Positions 24,627 to 34,184 of a stretch of DNA of 64,000 nt are shown piece by piece (position 1 is the first letter of the stretch; each line of letters starts with the position of its first letter). Location of the stretch: NCBI GenBank assembly GCA_035559535.1, contig DATMBG010000012.1, positions 124,001 through 188,000 of the forward strand. Reading direction: 5' to 3'. A program made the position numbers and the translations under genes. The notes under the pieces are model-generated. The model was not told where the DNA came from, did not search any database, and was given only the letters and a program-made list of their open reading frames with translations. Source of the DNA: Candidatus Limnocylindrales bacterium (GTDB lineage: Bacteria; Moduliflexota; Moduliflexia; Moduliflexales; JAUQPW01).

Positions 24627-25370
24627 ATGTTCGGCAAGGATATGTTACCCCGGGTTACTATTTCAATTACCTCATACGCCCAACAACAGGGGCGTATACA
24701 TTCTCACAAGCCGAGCCCGACTTTGATTGGCTTAATCCTGGAGGAAAATATTCAAAATAAATGGCTTTTAGATATAGGCTGCGGAAGTGGTGGTTTAACC
24801 TTTGAGCTGGCTCCCTATGCCCAATATATTGTAGGCGTGGATATTTCCCAGGAGGAAATCCATCGAGCAAGGGGACTGGCAGATCAGAAGGCCTTGGCCC
24901 ATGTAAAGTTTGTCCAGGGAGATGCCGAGAAAACTCCTTATCAGGAATTTCTCCAGGGAAGAAGACCGGATCTGGTCGTGGCTAACCTCTGTCTGTCAAA
25001 TGAAATTATTCACAAGTCCTTTGAAGCTTTGGAAGAGGGATCTTGCCTGATTTTTGCATGCTTTCATCATGATCAGTGGCTTGAATTAGGTATTCCTTCT
25101 CGATTTGCCTATACAGAGGAGCGTTTAAAAGAGGTTTTGGAAAAGACCGGCTTTACCCTAGAATTCTTCCAAATTGAAAAGGAAGTTATAAAATTTGAAA
25201 GCCCGGAGGAAATGATCGACTTATATTTTAAGAATAGTCCCTTAAAAGTAAAGTGGATGAAAGACGGACGGTGGGATCGGTGGGTCCAGTATGTTCAACA
25301 AGGAGGGCGCTTTTTGACGGTAAAAAGTCATCATATTGTTAAGGCGAGGAAAAAGGGGAAAAATCCATGA
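24627..25370 (+). CDS. Class I SAM-dependent methyltransferase
   Basis: I start at the ATG 24627, giving 247 aa; an upstream frame to 24540 begins inside a repeat element, and the ATG at 24642 is a close alternative. SAM motif I WLLDIGCGSGGLTFELAPYAQ is followed by GVDISQEEIHRARG, KFVQGDAEKTPY and the VANLCLSNEII post-II motif. The acceptor is not identifiable. Its stop overlaps the ATG of the metallophosphoesterase (25367-25370), so the two are co-expressed with the third gene of the cluster. Confidence 0.82.
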   Translation: MFGKDMLPRVTISITSYAQQQGRIHSHKPSPTLIGLILEENIQNKWLLDIGCGSGGLTFELAPYAQYIVGVDISQEEIHRARGLADQKALAHVKFVQGDAEKTPYQEFLQGRRPDLVVANLCLSNEIIHKSFEALEEGSCLIFACFHHDQWLELGIPSRFAYTEERLKEVLEKTGFTLEFFQIEKEVIKFESPEEMIDLYFKNSPLKVKWMKDGRWDRWVQYVQQGGRFLTVKSHHIVKARKKGKNP

Positions 25371-26266
25371 AAATCATTGCACTTTCCGATCTTCATTACC
25401 CCAGACATAAGGACCATCTGGAAAAGATTGTCAAAAGGATATGTGACTCCGAGGCAGAGGTTTTAATTCTAGGTGGGGATATCTCAGAGATTCAGGAAGA
25501 GCGTTACCACCGGTGTTTGGGACTTTTTGAGAAGTTTAGAGGGCTTAAAATAGCGACCGTAGGGAACCATGATCTCTGGGTCTTGAAGGGAGGAGACTCT
25601 TATCAGCGGTATAAGCAGTGGTTCCCTGAGCTTTTTAAAGATTATGGCTTTCATTATCTGGATCAGCAGATTACCCCTTTTATCTACAAAAACATCGCCT
25701 TTGTAGGCAATATAGGATGGTACGATTACTCCTTTCGGCAAACTAAAATTCCTTTTTCAGATGAAGTTTTCGTCGGTTACCTGGATAAAGAAAAAGGAAA
25801 GCGGATCTACAAACCATGGTCTCAACTGAATGACGAAGACTATGCCCGAAAGGTTCTTCTCTATATCAGGGATAAAAAACTAGGTGTGGTGACCTGGAAC
25901 GATGTAGTGGGTATTTCCTGGAGGTACTCCGATGATACCTTCTGCAATCTCATGCTGGAACATCTAAAGGCCCAATTAAACTGGTGTCAGCAGAATCCGA
26001 CTGTTGAAAAAATTATCTGTATTACCCACCATGTTCCCTTTAAAGAAGGAATCAAAGAACGACCGGATCCCGGACTCGCCTTTAGTAATGCTTACATGGG
26101 AAGTCATCGGATGGGTGAGTTGCTTTTAAATTATCCTAAGGTCAAAGTGGCCCTTTGGGGACACAGCCACAACTGGATAGATCGGAATTTCACTATTCAG
26201 CATATTCAAGGGATCAATATGAGCCTGAGTCCGGTTCTGGAAGAAGTTGTTCAATTAGAGATTTAA
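25367..26266 (+). CDS. Calcineurin-type metallophosphoesterase
   Basis: 299 aa. The five metal motifs are in order: DLHYPRH, GGDISE, GNHDLW, THHVPF and GHSHNW. It should hydrolyse a phosphomonoester or diester using two metals. Middle residues about 115-200 carry an unusual YDYSFRQT / WSQLNDEDYARKVLL insert not in standard UshA or CapA proteins. The start overlaps the methyltransferase stop (ATGA) and the downstream TPR/HEAT protein begins 78 bp later. Substrate unknown. Confidence 0.86.
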   Translation: MKIIALSDLHYPRHKDHLEKIVKRICDSEAEVLILGGDISEIQEERYHRCLGLFEKFRGLKIATVGNHDLWVLKGGDSYQRYKQWFPELFKDYGFHYLDQQITPFIYKNIAFVGNIGWYDYSFRQTKIPFSDEVFVGYLDKEKGKRIYKPWSQLNDEDYARKVLLYIRDKKLGVVTWNDVVGISWRYSDDTFCNLMLEHLKAQLNWCQQNPTVEKIICITHHVPFKEGIKERPDPGLAFSNAYMGSHRMGELLLNYPKVKVALWGHSHNWIDRNFTIQHIQGINMSLSPVLEEVVQLEI

Positions 26267-26344
26267 TCCACTGTCTCTTGTTAGTTGTCCTGACTCAGGG
26301 TTAGCAAACAATAGGCAACAGGCAGCGGATAACCAATAGTCAAG

Positions 26345-28033
26345 GTGTTTGAACACATTAAACAAGAACGAGATCCCTTTTATCACTACGTATCTCTGGC
26401 TTTAGCTCATCAATCTAAAGGAGATTATAATCTGGCACTGATCTATTGGGACCATGCCGTTAAATATACTCCTCCAGGCCTTTCCTTAAAGCCTCAGATC
26501 GTTCGAGAATATAACCGAGTTATTCAAGACCTTTTGAACCGTCAGAATCATGCAGAGGCTGAAAAGATCAGGAATCAACTGGCTAAGTTTGCGCCGAACC
26601 TTGAAGGACTCTCTGAGAAGCCAGAGTGGATCCCTCTCCAGCAATATCTTTACTTAGGAATCCTTCATCAGTGTCAGGGTAATTATCCCCTTTCTTTTGC
26701 CTACTGGAAACAGGTTATGGCTCATTCTTCATTGGAATCCATGGATAGTGAACTCTCCGAATTGATACGTAGAGCTATTAAAGATTATTGCTGGATTGCA
26801 GATCAGCACTGGAAGAAAGGGGAGATCCGTAAAGCTAAGGAGATCTATCGGGGTCTCATCGAGGTCTATCCTCAATTTCTGGAGGGTTATATTAACCTGA
26901 GCCTGATTTATTATAATAGCGGAGAAAGCCAGAATGCCATCAGTCTTTTGGAGAGATTCGAAATGGAACATCGAGAAAATCTCCTGATTTCCAGGTATCT
27001 GGAACTCTATAAAACCATTGAGGAATTAAAGAACCAATTTGATGGCGTTCCTTACGCCGCTATTGAAAAGCTTGTGGAGCAAATTCGAGTTGAAAACATC
27101 TTTTATCCCTTCGTGCAGGAAGCTTATCTGAACCTTTTGGTGAATCATCTCATAGAAAAGGAGAAGAAAAGTTTTGAACAGAGAAGACTGGAGGTTCAGG
27201 AGAAAGCTATTCTGGGTACCAGCAAAGTCCTGGCCAAGGAGGGGATCTCCCTGGGTGAGCGTATCACCATGGCCCGGAATGCCACAAAAGCAGAGATTCC
27301 GAAATTTCTCCATGATAACGACCCAAAAATCATTGAAGCCCTTTTGGTTAATCCCCATTTAACGGAAGAAGACGTATTGATTATCGCTCAGACCAGCAAG
27401 GTTTCAGAAATACTCAACCTCATCGCCCATCACTCTCGATGGTCCCATCGCCATGAGATTCTGCTGGCTATCGTTTGCAACCCCCAAATGGATCCCACCT
27501 CCTTAAAGAAAATTTTGCCTTCCCTGCGATTGAAGGATCTCGCCGTCGTTTTCCATAGAAAGAAAATAGCCGCAGAGGTTCGTCTGGAAGCTAAGAAAAT
27601 AGCCCGAGAGATTTTTATCCATCTCTCACTATCCGATCAGATAGCAGTCATGGAGGCTTCTTCCGGGGATATTCTCAGGATGCTGGATCAGTTACCTCCG
27701 GAGAGCCTTACCTTCTTAGATTTTATTCTGAAGCGGTTCTTTGACGATGCCGATATGATTCTAAATCTTTCCAGGTGGTTGGAAACTCCCAGCCACATTC
27801 TAAATAAAATCGGAGAAAATCCTCAATGGCAGAACCATCCCCAAATTCGCTTTGCGCTTCTTAACAACCCTCGAACCCCCCCCCATCTTATTTTAAAGTT
27901 GTTGGAAGGTTTCGAGCCGGATGAACTTAAGTGGATGTTGGAAAACAAGGTCATGCTTCCCTATGTGAAAGGGGTGATTGAGAAAAAGATTCACGGCTTT
28001 CCGGTGGCGCGTTCTGATTCCGAGTCCGGGTAA
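26345..28033 (+). CDS. TPR plus HEAT-like helical-repeat protein
   Basis: 562 aa from a GTG start. Residues 15 to about 240 contain degenerate TPR units (LALAHQSKGDYNLALIYWDHAV; WKKGEIRKAKEIYRGLIEVYP; GYINLSLIYYNSGESQNAIS). From about 300 the protein changes to paired helices with repeated NP motifs (NPHLTEEDVLII, NPQMDPTSLKKILPSL, NNPRTPPHLILKLLEGF), a pattern known in uncharacterised myxobacterial and deltaproteobacterial proteins. Probable scaffold or regulator; no catalytic motif. Third gene after a methyltransferase and a phosphoesterase. Confidence 0.75.
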   Translation: MFEHIKQERDPFYHYVSLALAHQSKGDYNLALIYWDHAVKYTPPGLSLKPQIVREYNRVIQDLLNRQNHAEAEKIRNQLAKFAPNLEGLSEKPEWIPLQQYLYLGILHQCQGNYPLSFAYWKQVMAHSSLESMDSELSELIRRAIKDYCWIADQHWKKGEIRKAKEIYRGLIEVYPQFLEGYINLSLIYYNSGESQNAISLLERFEMEHRENLLISRYLELYKTIEELKNQFDGVPYAAIEKLVEQIRVENIFYPFVQEAYLNLLVNHLIEKEKKSFEQRRLEVQEKAILGTSKVLAKEGISLGERITMARNATKAEIPKFLHDNDPKIIEALLVNPHLTEEDVLIIAQTSKVSEILNLIAHHSRWSHRHEILLAIVCNPQMDPTSLKKILPSLRLKDLAVVFHRKKIAAEVRLEAKKIAREIFIHLSLSDQIAVMEASSGDILRMLDQLPPESLTFLDFILKRFFDDADMILNLSRWLETPSHILNKIGENPQWQNHPQIRFALLNNPRTPPHLILKLLEGFEPDELKWMLENKVMLPYVKGVIEKKIHGFPVARSDSESG

Positions 28034-28148
28034 TTTTATCGGTATAATCCTTGAGGTTTTCATGAGTTCGATAAAATTTGCTTCCCCATCCCCTATTTAA
28101 GAAACCAAAACCGATGCCCTCAACTTCAAAAATGCTACCAGGCCCATC

Positions 28149-28565
28149 CTATTCTCCCAGCGCAATACTCAGCGGCCAAGGCCTTGGAATGGCCAGAAAC
28201 ATCAAGGCGGCTCCCACCAGGGCCATGTTCTTTGTGAAATTAATCATGTCTGCCATCTTCATTTGTTGATCTTCAACTGCCCAAAAATTATGCATTATGA
28301 AGGAGACAGGAACCAAAAAAGCTATGATCAAGATAATACCCACAACAGGATATGTCCCAAGAAGTATGCTCAACCCGCCCAGCAGGATCATAATACCTGA
28401 AACTATCACTGCTGCTGAGGGAGCTGGAGTGCCCTTCGATTGAGCATAGCCCGATAACATGGGAAGATTTTTAAAATGGTTTAAACCACTTAAAATGAAA
28501 TATCCCCCGAAAATAATTCTTCCTAGGAGAAACAAAAGGTTCATGGTTGCTCCTCCTTTCTCCAA
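28149..28565 (-). CDS. DoxX family membrane protein
   Basis: 138 aa with four hydrophobic helices. DoxX signs: LGRIIFGGYFILSGLNHFKN at the start, YAQSKGTPAPSAAVIVSGIMILLGGLSILLGTYP, and a C-terminal MINFTKNMALVGAALMF. DoxX-type proteins are small quinone- or redox-associated membrane proteins of mostly unknown role. Convergent with the helical-repeat gene. Confidence 0.88.
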   Translation of the reverse strand: MEKGGATMNLLFLLGRIIFGGYFILSGLNHFKNLPMLSGYAQSKGTPAPSAAVIVSGIMILLGGLSILLGTYPVVGIILIIAFLVPVSFIMHNFWAVEDQQMKMADMINFTKNMALVGAALMFLAIPRPWPLSIALGE

Positions 28566-28750
28566 AAGCGAGCAGGCTTTCAGAGGTGACTACTCTATTT
28601 GCAACACCTGGTTGGTCCCTGCAGATAACGTATTCCCTACCGTCTACCGTCTAGCGGGATCAAGATTGCCCCTGTCCCGCAGACAGGTCTGTGATGCTAA
28701 GTCGAGTGGATCACCTCTGTGAGAATTTCCCTGATTTACGGTCAGGTGTT

Positions 28751-29935
28751 TTATATTCCAAATTCTTTTTTGACTTCGGCAAACATTTCTACGGCAAAAT
28801 CCAAATCTTTCCGGGAGTGGGCTGCCGAGATCTGAACCCGAATTCTGGCCATTCCTTTAGGCACCACGGGATAAAAGAAGCCGATAACATAGATTCCTTT
28901 TTCTAGTAATCTGGCGGCCATATTTTGGGCCAACACCGCATCACCCAGCATGATCGGTACAATGGGGTGGATACCGGGCTTAATGTTGAGTCCAATTTTG
29001 GATATTTTTTCTCGAAAGTAGCGTGTATTTTCCTCGAGCTGATCCCGTAAAGTGGTTGAAGTCGAGATCATCTCTAGGGCTTTGAGGGATGCGCACACGA
29101 TGGCGGGTGCAAGGGTATTGGAGAAAAGGTAGGGTCGTGAGCGCTGGCGCAACAGTTCCACGATCTCCTTTCTTCCACTGGTATAACCACCACTGGCTCC
29201 ACCCAGAGCCTTTCCGAGAGTACCTGTAATGATATCTACCCGATCCATGACTCCCCAGTATTCATGGGTACCCCTTCCTCCCTTGCCGAGGACTCCTACG
29301 GCATGGGAATCATCGATCATGACCAATGCTTTGTATTTATCTGCCAGATCGCAGATCTCCGGTAATCTGGCGATGGTTCCGTCCATGGAAAATACCCCAT
29401 CGGTGGCTATGAGGCGGAAACGGCAGTCGGCGGCTTCCTTGAGTTTAGCCTCGAGGTCCTCCATATCGCAGTTCCTGAAACGAAATCTTCTGGCTTTACA
29501 GAGCCTTATACCATCGATAATGCTGGCATGGTTAAGTTCATCGCTGATGACTGCATCTTCTTCGGAGAGCAGAGTTTCAAAAAGTCCTCCATTGGCATCA
29601 AAACAGGAAGTATAGAGGATGGTATCTTCTGTACCTAAAAATTCGGAGATTTTTTGCTCTAAAATTTTGTGAATCTCTTGAGTTCCACAGATGAAACGGA
29701 CCGATGAGAGTCCGTAACCCCATTTGTCCAGTCCTGCTTTAGCCGCTTCGATAATCTCAGGATGATCGGCCAGGCCCAAATAGTTATTGGCACACATATT
29801 TAGAACACTCTGGCCTGTCTTCACACGGATGTTGGCCTGTTGGGGGCTGATGAGGATCCGTTCGACTTTATAGAGTCCACTTTCCTCAATTTGCTGGAGT
29901 TGTTGCCTCAGGTAAGGTTTCATGGTCTCAAACAT
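28751..29935 (-). CDS. kbl: 2-amino-3-ketobutyrate CoA ligase (glycine C-acetyltransferase)
   Basis: 394 aa, standard Kbl length. PLP-fold type I motifs: [12 protein letters not shown] near the N-terminus, [42 protein letters not shown], and the Schiff-base lysine in [13 protein letters not shown]. It splits 2-amino-3-ketobutyrate with CoA to glycine and acetyl-CoA, the second step of threonine catabolism. tdh is just upstream on the same strand, so the pair supplies the pathway. Start ATG at 29935; a hairpin lies between the two genes. Confidence 0.96.
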   Translation of the reverse strand: MFETMKPYLRQQLQQIEESGLYKVERILISPQQANIRVKTGQSVLNMCANNYLGLADHPEIIEAAKAGLDKWGYGLSSVRFICGTQEIHKILEQKISEFLGTEDTILYTSCFDANGGLFETLLSEEDAVISDELNHASIIDGIRLCKARRFRFRNCDMEDLEAKLKEAADCRFRLIATDGVFSMDGTIARLPEICDLADKYKALVMIDDSHAVGVLGKGGRGTHEYWGVMDRVDIITGTLGKALGGASGGYTSGRKEIVELLRQRSRPYLFSNTLAPAIVCASLKALEMISTSTTLRDQLEENTRYFREKISKIGLNIKPGIHPIVPIMLGDAVLAQNMAARLLEKGIYVIGFFYPVVPKGMARIRVQISAAHSRKDLDFAVEMFAEVKKEFGI

Positions 29936-30020
29936 GGGTATTTTCCTCCTTTTTAGGAGTTACTGACCAACAGGGATTAATCCCAAGGATATAAAAGCAC
30001 CAGTAAGATACGAGGACTCC

Positions 30021-30106
30021 TGAGACACTGGGACGCGGGGACATGGAGACGGGGGGAATTCTCACGTCTCCGTATCCCCATTTCCTCCTGTCCCAGAACC
30101 GTGTCA
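30021..30106. repeat. Heptamer-type hairpin between tdh and kbl
   Basis: TGAGACACTGGGAC...GGAGAC (30021-30050) pairs with CGTCTCCGTATCCCC...GTCCCAG...GTGTCA (30065-30106) in several blocks. The left arm consists of GGGACGC/GGGGACA/TGGAGAC units. It lies in the 220-bp gap between two genes of one pathway, so it could reduce kbl readthrough or protect the tdh message. Confidence 0.6.
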
Positions 30107-30157
30107 GAGAGCCGTATTTCAATATCCCAAAGCCATATTCCAGAAGTCCTCCCTCTC

Positions 30158-31204
30158 CTAGTCGATCCAATTAAGAATAACCTTTCCGGATTTACCGGAG
30201 CGCATGACTTCAAAGCCTTCTTGAAAAAATTGATATCGAAACCGGTGGGTGATGACCGGAGAGACATCCAGGCCTGTCTGGATCATACTAGTCATTTTAT
30301 ACCAGGTTTCGTACATTTCCCGTCCATAGATACCTTTAATTGTTAATCCGTTAAAAATGATCTGGTTCCAATCAATGGCGAAGTTGTTTTTATGGATTCC
30401 CAGCATGGCGATTTTACCACCATGGCACATATTGGCCAGCATACTTTTGAAAGCTTCCTCATTTCCAGACATTTCAAGCCCCACGTCGAAGCCTTCTTTC
30501 ATTCCCAGCTCTTTTACCACATCTTCGATATGCTCTTTGGTGACGTTGACCACCCGGGTAGGCTTCACTTTTTTAGCCAGCTCCAGTCTATAGGGATTAA
30601 CATCGGTTATCACTACATAGCGGGCACCGGCATGTTTGGCGATAGCTGCGGCCATGATGCCGATAGGACCAGCTCCGGTTATCAGCACGTCCTCACCCAG
30701 CAGATCAAAAGATAAGGCCGTATGGGTAGCGTTGCCCAGGGGATCGAAGAAGGCAAGGATATCGGTCGGGATGCTGGGATCGCAATACCATACATTGGTT
30801 ACAGGAATACAGATATACTCTGCAAAGGCTCCATCTCGATCCACTCCCACCCCCCGGGTCTTCCTACACAGGTGTCGGCGTCCGGCCAGGCAGTTTCGGC
30901 AGCGCCCACAAACAATATGCCCTTCACCGCTTACCAGATCCCCTTTGTTAAAATCGTGGACATTACTTCCCACTTCTTCCACGGTTCCCACAAACTCATG
31001 ACCTATGATCAAGGGAATCGAGATGGTCTTTTGGGCCCATTCATCCCAATTGTAGATATGAACATCTGTACCACAAATAGAAGTTTTATGAACCCTTATC
31101 AGGACGTCATTAATGCCAACTTCCGGAACCGGCACTTCTTCCAACCACAGGCCGGGTTCGGCACGTTTCTTAACCAGGGCTTTCATTTTTTTCATAGGAA
31201 TCAT
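30158..31204 (-). CDS. tdh: L-threonine 3-dehydrogenase
   Basis: I use the ATG at 31204 (348 aa) rather than the longer open frame to 31312, because it leaves a 4-bp gap after the upstream stop and matches Tdh length; ATGs three and six codons on are close alternatives. Zn-dependent MDR motifs: [18 protein letters not shown] and [12 protein letters not shown] (catalytic Cys/His), the four-cysteine structural site [15 protein letters not shown], and the NAD fold [14 protein letters not shown]. It oxidises threonine to 2-amino-3-ketobutyrate for the adjacent kbl product. Confidence 0.95.
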   Translation of the reverse strand: MIPMKKMKALVKKRAEPGLWLEEVPVPEVGINDVLIRVHKTSICGTDVHIYNWDEWAQKTISIPLIIGHEFVGTVEEVGSNVHDFNKGDLVSGEGHIVCGRCRNCLAGRRHLCRKTRGVGVDRDGAFAEYICIPVTNVWYCDPSIPTDILAFFDPLGNATHTALSFDLLGEDVLITGAGPIGIMAAAIAKHAGARYVVITDVNPYRLELAKKVKPTRVVNVTKEHIEDVVKELGMKEGFDVGLEMSGNEEAFKSMLANMCHGGKIAMLGIHKNNFAIDWNQIIFNGLTIKGIYGREMYETWYKMTSMIQTGLDVSPVITHRFRYQFFQEGFEVMRSGKSGKVILNWID

Positions 31205-31208
31205 TACC

Positions 31209-31988
31209 TTAATGCCCGAATTTTTCAGGATCCGGTTTCCGCTTTTCCTGGAACGAAGCCCCCAGCTCTTTGGACTCGGCCGTATCCAGGTAAAGTCGGA
31301 GTAGCAGATCATGGGATAGCCGGGCTAAACCGGATACTCCCCCATGTCGAGCATTGAAGGCCGCCTTGATGGAAGCCAGGGCAAAGGATCCTCGCTCTGC
31401 AATTTCCAGAGCCATTTTCCTGGTTTCTGCGACAAGTTGATCATCCGGGACCACTTTATTAATCAGGCCCATTTCAAGAGCTTCCCGAGCCGTTATTTTG
31501 GCATTTCGAAACCAGATTTCCTTGGCCCGTTTTTTCCCCACCAGGTCTTCCAAATACCAGGTTCCATACCCGGCATCGAAGCTTCCCATGGCTGGACCTA
31601 CCTGGCGAAAGATGGCACTTTCTTTGGCAATGGTGAGATCACAGACCATTTGTAAGACGTTACCACCCCCAACGGCATAACCATTAACCGAAGCAATCAC
31701 AGGCTTTTGCAACTTTTCGATGCTTTCGTATACTTCCAAAGTAGGTAAGACTCCGGCATATAAAAGGGAATCCTCTAACTCTTCTTTCCTTCCTCCAAGA
31801 CAGAAAAATTTATCTCCGGCTCCTGTGATAACCAGAACCCGGGTTCTGGTTTCTCGACGAATCTGGTTAATGCAATCCCTTATTTCATGGCACATTTCGG
31901 GATTGAACATGTTCCCATCGTGGGGACGATTTAAAGTTAAAGTGCCGACGGGACCGTCTTCAGAATATAAAATTGTGTTATAAGCCAT
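31209..31988 (-). CDS. Enoyl-CoA hydratase/isomerase family, MenB/BadI-like
   Basis: 259 aa, crotonase fold. The oxyanion hole lies in [14 protein letters not shown], and [26 protein letters not shown] matches the block found in naphthoyl-CoA synthase (MenB) and 2-ketocyclohexanecarboxyl-CoA hydrolase (BadI). It may close or open a ring on an aliphatic or alicyclic CoA ester. No men or bad partners are in view. It precedes tdh by 4 bp, so it is likely co-transcribed, although the pathway link is unclear. Confidence 0.86.
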   Translation of the reverse strand: MAYNTILYSEDGPVGTLTLNRPHDGNMFNPEMCHEIRDCINQIRRETRTRVLVITGAGDKFFCLGGRKEELEDSLLYAGVLPTLEVYESIEKLQKPVIASVNGYAVGGGNVLQMVCDLTIAKESAIFRQVGPAMGSFDAGYGTWYLEDLVGKKRAKEIWFRNAKITAREALEMGLINKVVPDDQLVAETRKMALEIAERGSFALASIKAAFNARHGGVSGLARLSHDLLLRLYLDTAESKELGASFQEKRKPDPEKFGH

Positions 31989-31992
31989 GGGA

Positions 31993-32093
31993 AATCAGAA
32001 GTCAGAAGTCAGAACAGCGAGAGAGGATCTTTATACAAAGGGTGGATAGATAAAGTTTAGAACGACCCCTTCATTCTGACTTCTGGATTCTGG
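31993..32093. repeat. Heptamer-type inverted repeat upstream of the MenB-like gene
   Basis: The left arm is AATCAGAAGTCAGAAGTCAG (31993-32012; unit CAGAAGT repeated) and the right arm TTCTGACTTCTGGATTCTGG (32074-32093). It fills the gap between the aldo/keto reductase and MenB-like genes on the minus strand. Confidence 0.65.
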
Positions 32094-32123
32094 TGATTAA
32101 TCTTGAGCAGTTCCGATAAAGTT

Positions 32124-32939
32124 CTAAATAACCTTTCTGGCCAGATAACAGACCCGTTCCCGGTCTTCTTCGCTGAACCAGGGTGGATTTCCGGCCTGGG
32201 CATTTTCGGTCATTCGTCCGATTTTTGAAGTAGCCGGGATGGCTACATGGACCCGAGGATCACTGAGAATCCACTTTAATAAAATTTGGGGCCAGGTCTC
32301 GACTCCGTATTTCTTAAAGGGCTCCAGCTCCGTAACCCCGGGTTGACGCCTGACCAGCATCCCTTCTCCTAAAGGGCGCATCACAATGACCCCAAGTTTT
32401 AGGGATTCGGCCAGGGGCAGGATTTCTCGTTCGACTGTACGTTCCAGGGCATGGTAGGGAATCTGAATGGCCTCAATCCTTCCGGTCTCCATAACTTGCC
32501 GAAGTGCTCCAAAGGCCGAAGGACTGTAATGGGTAGCCCCGATTACCTGAATTTTTTTCTCAGCTTTTAACTCTTCCAATACCGGTAGATGTTCCTGCCA
32601 GGCAAGCAAGTTATGGATCTGGTAAACCTCCACACGTCCTTGAAAAAACCGAAGCGCACGCTGAATTTGATTTTTTCCTTCCCGAAGGGAATTGGCCCAT
32701 ACCTTGGTGGCCACCAAAGCCCGGTCTCGAGACTCTCGAAGGGCTTCTCCCAGAACCCGTTCCGCCTCCCCATACATGGGGGAAGAATCAAAAAAATTTG
32801 CTCCGACCCTTAAGGCCTCGTCAACAATCTGGTAGCGCCGTCGTTCTTCTTCCCCTCCCCGCACATCAAAGGTTCGCCAGGTTCCCATTCCGATGGTGGG
32901 AACCCTTAAGCCGGTCTTACCAAAAATTCGCTTTTCCAT
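32124..32939 (-). CDS. Aldo/keto reductase
   Basis: 271 aa, a TIM-barrel NADPH oxidoreductase. The tetrad is visible: Asp in GANFFDSSPMYGEAERVLGEAL, with its Tyr, Lys in VATKVWANS, His in EVYQIHNL. C-terminal NADPH site ILSDPRVHVAIPATSKIGRMTENAQA. It reduces aldehydes or ketones; substrate unknown. It is upstream of the MenB-like/tdh/kbl genes on the same strand, separated by the hairpin. Confidence 0.9.
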   Translation of the reverse strand: MEKRIFGKTGLRVPTIGMGTWRTFDVRGGEEERRRYQIVDEALRVGANFFDSSPMYGEAERVLGEALRESRDRALVATKVWANSLREGKNQIQRALRFFQGRVEVYQIHNLLAWQEHLPVLEELKAEKKIQVIGATHYSPSAFGALRQVMETGRIEAIQIPYHALERTVEREILPLAESLKLGVIVMRPLGEGMLVRRQPGVTELEPFKKYGVETWPQILLKWILSDPRVHVAIPATSKIGRMTENAQAGNPPWFSEEDRERVCYLARKVI

Positions 32940-33050
32940 ATTTTTATCCCGTTCCTAAAAATAAAATGATTGACTTTCCCTCATAATGCAAGTTAAAACA
33001 AATTAAAATCAGTCTCTAGATTTTGGATTAATGAGGAAGGAACCGTTTTT

Positions 33051-34112
33051 ATGATTCCAGTATCTAAACTTAAACTATCTCCTACGCTGGTAACTCTTTT
33101 TTTTATCTTTATGGGAGGAGTCCTTTTTTATTTCTTCTCTTCCCCCCTCCGCCCCTTTTTAGCCGCTATGGTGGTGGCTTATCTGCTCAATGAACCGGTA
33201 ACGCGTTTGGAGCTTCTGGGGATCCCCAGGATCTTAGCCATTACCCTGGTTTTTATCCTTATTATAGGGTTTTTGATCATTGTCCTATTCTGGCTCCTCC
33301 CCCTATTTATCGAGCAACTGACCAATCTCCTCCAGGATATCCCCTTTTATACCCGGGAGGTCCGACAGTATATCCTTGATTTCCAGGCAAGACATCAAGA
33401 GGTTATTAATACCACCTATGGCCAGCAAGTTTTAGATCGCATATCGGCTGAAACCGAAAAGGTTATAGCTAATTTTATCTCGCTGGTTCTGGCGGCTATT
33501 ACCGGAGCTATTACCAATGTGGTTGATCAACTGGTCATTATGTTTCTGGTTTTTTTCTTTTTGAAGGACAAGGATCTCTTCTGGACCTGGCTCACACGAC
33601 ATTTACCGGGGAATCAAGAGCTAGTTCTCAATATTTTATATGATATCGACCGGCAAATGGGTAATTTTGTTAGAGGTAAGCTCGCCGTGATTATGATACT
33701 TTGGGGATTTACCACCGTGGCTTTTTCTCTGAGCGGTCTTAACTATTCTCTTTTCTGGGGGTTTTTAACCGGACTTTCTACCCTGGTCCCTTATTTCGGT
33801 CCCATTATCGTGAGTATACCCATTTTCCTGGTAGCATTTTTGCAATTCGGAACCTGGTGGGGATTTGTTAAAATCGGCCTGATTTACATCGGCTTTCAAA
33901 CCATTGAAGGAAACATTTTAACCCCTTTTATTACAGGTAAAACAACGCATATTCATCCAGCCATTATTATCTTATCCATCTTAATCTGTAATTACCTGTG
34001 GGGATTCTGGGGAGTTGTATTTTCAGTGCCCCTGACTATCTTTATCAAAAGTGTTTTAACCCAGGTGATAGCAACATGGGAGGTGGAAAAAAATTCTCTC
34101 ACCTATAGGTAA
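33051..34112 (+). CDS. AI-2E family transporter
   Basis: 353 aa with seven to eight hydrophobic segments. AI-2E/PerM signs: FFIFMGGVLFYFFSSPLRPF, MVVAYLLNEPVTRLE, FFFLKDKDLFWTWLTRHLPG, the GLSTLVPYFGPIIVSIPIF motif, and the C-terminal LILSILICNYLWGFWGVVFSVPL. Members export small molecules, peptides or autoinducer-2 or exchange sodium; the substrate is unknown. Divergent from the aldo/keto reductase. Confidence 0.92.
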   Translation: MIPVSKLKLSPTLVTLFFIFMGGVLFYFFSSPLRPFLAAMVVAYLLNEPVTRLELLGIPRILAITLVFILIIGFLIIVLFWLLPLFIEQLTNLLQDIPFYTREVRQYILDFQARHQEVINTTYGQQVLDRISAETEKVIANFISLVLAAITGAITNVVDQLVIMFLVFFFLKDKDLFWTWLTRHLPGNQELVLNILYDIDRQMGNFVRGKLAVIMILWGFTTVAFSLSGLNYSLFWGFLTGLSTLVPYFGPIIVSIPIFLVAFLQFGTWWGFVKIGLIYIGFQTIEGNILTPFITGKTTHIHPAIIILSILICNYLWGFWGVVFSVPLTIFIKSVLTQVIATWEVEKNSLTYR

Positions 34113-34184
34113 TACGAACCGCCGTCGAGGTATAAATATGGTGATTCGCTTTACCATGGCACCTCCGATTTTGCAACCATTTCT

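Noticed and set aside
24314-24637. Minus-strand frame through the family C element
   Set aside because: Crosses a repeat element and both junctions; only the distal 18 residues look peptide-like and cannot be tied to a gene.
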